From contig JAJNNY010000020.1 of assembly GCA_022453515.1 (NCBI GenBank), positions 558,001 to 622,000 of the forward strand: a DNA stretch of 64,000 nt. The letters run 5' to 3'. Below are positions 60,151 through 64,000 of the stretch, in pieces. A program made the translations under genes and the position numbers. Within the stretch, counting starts at the first letter, position 1, and every line of letters starts with the position of its first letter. Source of the DNA: Astrocystis sublimbata. Lineage: Eukaryota > Ascomycota > Sordariomycetes > Xylariales > Xylariaceae. The notes under the pieces were generated by a model. That model was not told the origin of the DNA and did not search any database. It saw only the letters and a list, made by a program, of their open reading frames with translations.

Positions 60151-63064
60151 AATGGAGCTCGATCGGCGCATCGCGAAGAACTCAGGCTTACGACGAAGAA
60201 ACTGGTTGCAGCTCCCAAGATCAACAGGCGCAACTACATAACACACCAGAACTGTATTTCGCAATTCTCTTCAAGGTGGTTGAAGCTAGGAGCCTCATCG
60301 GGGGATGGTTTGGAGGCTGTAGACACCGCTCACTCGAAACACATCACCTACCTACCCTTGCCCACCAGTCAAGAGCGCTTAGAGTGGGTGGCTATCCAAG
60401 ACTCTTCTCCATCTTCGAGCATTTCCAGATCTCTCAAGCAACCAATCACAGGTTTATTTTGCTACCCGATCACTAGGGTTGGGTTATACGGCTAGACAAT
60501 AAGAACAAAGACACAAACATGATCTCTACATTCAAGAGACGAAGAGACTATGGACTCTCACAATAGCTCAATGATGTATGTAGGCACCTCGTGTGACTGG
60601 TCCAAATGAAACCCAGAAAGCATACCGCAGGGCTTCAGTAGCTTGTTCAGACTGCAGAATAACTGCAGTGAGGACGGAATCAAGGACAGTAATTGTCTAA
60701 CTTATTGGCTGGCTCCCTTCGTGGTGAAGAAATGCTTCATTATCTCCCATTGGACAATCCAGAATAACAGCCTTCTGTCTCGCACCCTCCCAAATAGATC
60801 AGTGTGCTGCTCATAGTATGATTGAGAGGAGCACTCGAGGCACTCATCATTCATTCTCATAATCAACACACCAATAGTTTCCAAAGCTACACCACTTAAC
60901 TTTTGATGCGATCATCAAAAAGACGGTGTAACCGGTCATTGAAGTGACAATTAGCAGATTGTATACTACCTTGCGTATAATACAGGCTATATATCTCTCT
61001 AAGGTATTGTAGTTCTGAGTTACTGCTACAGGGTCTACTTATGCTTAGGTAGCTACGATGAGCCATGGGCATCGCGATACTAAGGTTGAATGTGTATATT
61101 CATGAAATTGAAGCAAAATGTGTGAAGTGGAAGTCCGACAGGTATCGAGATTCGAAATTCCCTGATCCTCTGGTGGAGACAAGACTTGATGATCTACGTA
61201 CCCAGGCACAGACAGCCGCTTTCAGCTAGCTTGTGCATTAGAAGGGTTAGCATCTTTCGGTTCCTGGCAGAACCTTACCTTGTGTAATAACCCGAAACAA
61301 TGCATGCCAGCTGAAAACTTCCTCTGTGTTTTTGAAGATGATTGTTCTTCACGGGAGTGATAGCAATAAAACAGCAAAAGTGACGGAAAGCATCAGCATG
61401 TATTTTGTTGATGTTGAGTTCATTTGTTGGAAGAAGATTGTGAAATTTCACACTAGATCGTGCGTCTTACCGATGCAATACACAGGAATCGCCTAGGCTA
61501 GCTTGGTAACGAGTGGTCCCCCATCTTGCATTTGGTGGTTTGTTACCCCAACCAAACTGGTGATGATACCAAATCACATAGACTACCTAGGTACGCTAGG
61601 TAGGTAATTGCAAGCAATTGCCCAACTCCATCATAAAATTCTAACTCGCGATGCCATGACCATGACCATGACTTATAGATGTGCATGTCCATGGTGTCAA
61701 GTGGTAAACACACAGAATAATCATGGCGTTGTCCTTTGATGCTTCTGCAAGATTTCATTCAATCTTGTGATCAACAGTTGATGTGGAGTCATGTCCCACT
61801 TCAATGTCCAGGTAAAATTAGCACCAACTTGGCCATTTGGCTTGAAGGTACCAATCGAAACAATAACAAAACCACATGAGAACTCGTGTGACATTTCGCC
61901 GCTAATAATTGAGCAGGTAGGCCCGTACTCGTACGTATGATAGCAAGCGATTGGATACATTGTCCGAGTCTTCTGTCAAGGGGTCCTGCTAGGTAGTTTT
62001 GGTAAGGTTACGTAGAAGTAACGGTGTTCGCTGGCCGGAGCGAGTACTTCACTTCCTGATGAAACTGAGGCAAGCTAGAGTACCAGTCTCGCCAGTTGCT
62101 CCATTTCCATTCTAGGCACGCGTAGTCGAGACGACGATCAGATGGAGAGGCATCTAGAGTCCTAGCTGGAGTCAGCCCTGCGAGGCAACGCTGGGCTAGG
62201 CACCAGGTCAGCAAAGAGAAGCGATGCAACAACGTTCAAGAAGCACACTTTCTTTGTTGTGAAGCTTCTGCACATTTGCCTTACCTATGTACTGTACTTA
62301 CCTTTATTTAATGGAAGCCAACATTCTGTTGCGCCCCATGCACAACCTCGCTCGCTCGCTGCAGCAACTTGGGACCCATCCCACAAAAAAACACCCGCAA
62401 GAGTCGTGGATCTCACATGGCATAATGCACCTCAGCTCGACGGCAGGACCAACGACTCAGCATCACGCACTCGAGGAGATAATACACATAGAATGTCGGT
62501 TTGGGAGTGTCTCATTTTCAATCCAGTGTACTATTATTCTTTGTCCAATGGACATCAGCCCACCCCGATGAAATCTACTTGACGAACCAACAACGGACAG
62601 GTTAGGTAGAGTAGGACCAGATTGGACTAAAGCATTGTTAGCGCATTGGGGTACTCAAGCTAAAACGTCGTAGTGCCGAAATCGAAGCTCTTGAACTTGA
62701 ATCAAGAGCAGCGACAGCAAGCCACATCGTACGTGTCTGTATAGCGACATCATCACCGTCCATTGACTGCAGAGTCTGCATCCATCGTGCTTTGGGCGTT
62801 CCTGGTTTTCCTGGTTGCGCCGCGGGAACCATCTCAGACACGTTTTGCTGTGTAAGTAAGTAGGTAGGAGAACGGGAGGCAAGGCCCCTTGCCTCATGAT
62901 GAAGTCGGACCCCTGATGGTCTGCGAGGGTGGGCAGCGTCGACGGCATACGATTGGCTGCCTTCCTGGCAGAATCAGAGATGACCTGCGACAAGGGGGCA
63001 GCACGGGTACGGGAGGTTTCTGCATGTATTGCACCGTGTCGCTTTTTGCCTTGCAAACTGTACA

Positions 63065-63084
63065 TCTCTCTCTCTCTCTCTCTC
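63065..63084 (+). repeat. (TC)n microsatellite
   Basis: Ten TC units, intergenic. Confidence 0.9.
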
Positions 63085-64000
63085 GACTTGTTCAGAAAAA
63101 CTCGACCGCAATGCTCGCATGCCAAATAAACATCGCGTAATTAGAAATTCTTCCACAAGCGTAGCTAGCGCTTCAGCACTACTTGTGTCCCGAAGGAAGA
63201 CTCAAGCCTGAATTCGGAGCGCTACAACATAAATATTCGTACACAAATAGTAGATGAATAGGACATGAGCACTACTCGTACACATCACGATGTCTTGAAG
63301 CAGAGTGGCAGTTGGAGAAAGAAACAGGGCCCACCAACTGTATCCGGGGGTGTTTCTTTGGATTTTGTGTTGTTCACCTAGGTTCTACCTAGTAGATCGT
63401 CTCTGCCTACTTAAGTAACTAACGGTAGTTCTATACCTACAATCATCCATAAGAGAAGGCCTCTGTGATTACTCAAATAAATTTAAAAGGGTATCGCAGT
63501 CTCCCTTGCCAAGACCACGGGCGCCTCAGAGGACGCTATTGTTCTGGAAACCATGGCGAGGAAGCCTGGGCCAGGCGCTCAGGTGTAGTTAGGCCAATAA
63601 TCAATCACACTTTGCCATCTCAAGAATATTCCATAGCAATTCACCTACGCGCAGGTGATGTCGCGCGACAATGGCAAACAAGACCAAAAAGCCATATAAG
63701 TGCTACTGTGAGGTTAGCCAGATCCCTGGAGATCGCCATATCACCTGGTCGACTTTTCTGCTAGGTTCCCGGATTTACAGCAGGCTCCTGCAGAACGTGT
63801 ACCTACTAATGACACCCCCAAGACCCAGCCGATCAAAGTGCGACCTTTCCCGACTCCTTAGGGGCCCCCGGTTTCAAAGCCTCATTATGGACAAGGGACT
63901 TCGGTTGGTCGCATGCCTAGCTGATGCATCCATGGGCATTGCAACTGCAGTACCGGTACAAGTGCTTTGAGGAAGGAGAAAGAGGTGTGTCTGTGTCTGT

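Larger units (their letters stand above)
57951..64000. other. Gene-poor 6-kb tail, no gene seen
   Basis: I found no conserved frame or spliced series on either strand. The segment contains GGTACC-rich repeats near 58075-58295, simple repeats, and several CCTAGG palindromes (58190, 61586, 63380). It may be long promoter sequence of a gene past the right edge, or non-coding RNA, or old repeat. None of these can be shown here. Confidence 0.5.

Noticed and set aside
60081..60495. Two overlapping 131-codon plus-strand frames
   Set aside because: Frames overlap each other, include the CCACCT repeat as poly-His/Leu, and show no motif.

Overview
The window is nuclear DNA of a filamentous ascomycete (Pezizomycotina; a sordariomycete is my best guess, not proven). 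The evidence is many short GT-AG introns of about 50-140 bp inside conserved eukaryotic genes, a fungal-specific gene content (Las21, Smp3, a Whi5/Nrm1-type repressor, Med15), and long intergenic spaces rich in microsatellites. I found no rRNA, tRNA, CRISPR or intact transposon.

Layout. 0-3 kb: a cupin protein (+) facing a berberine-bridge-type flavin oxidase (-), a secondary-metabolism-like pair cut by the window edge. 4-9 kb: a proline-rich protein with a possible PP1-docking motif, a weak small gene, and Tim23, all on the minus strand. 9.5-22.7 kb: three plus-strand housekeeping genes in a row: a THADA/Trm732 tRNA-methylation cofactor (9 exons), the GPI ethanolamine-phosphate transferase Las21/Gpi7 (8 exons) and the GPI mannosyltransferase Smp3 (3 exons). 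23.3-30.5 kb: an accessory island with a cytochrome P450, an MFS transporter, a thioesterase-like protein and a flavin amine-oxidase-like protein. Three of these four are broken (internal deletion, in-frame TGA, missing N-terminus plus internal lesion); only the transporter reads intact. This looks like a biosynthetic locus in decay. 31-33.5 kb: Pet100 and a TACO1/YebC protein, both tied to cytochrome c oxidase biogenesis, are convergent neighbours. 34-40.5 kb: Laa1/HEATR5, 2123 residues in two exons. 43-46.5 kb: a secreted protein and a Cys-containing acidic protein, both unrecognised. 47.7-48.9 kb: a Whi5/Nrm1-type G1/S repressor with a GTB motif. 52.6-57.1 kb: Mediator subunit Med15. 57.1-64 kb: no gene I can support.

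Exon boundaries were worked out by hand from reading-frame continuity, GT/AG sites and family resemblance. In every gene given a residue count except Med15, the spliced lengths come out as whole codons. Function calls rest on recalled family motifs, not on database searches.
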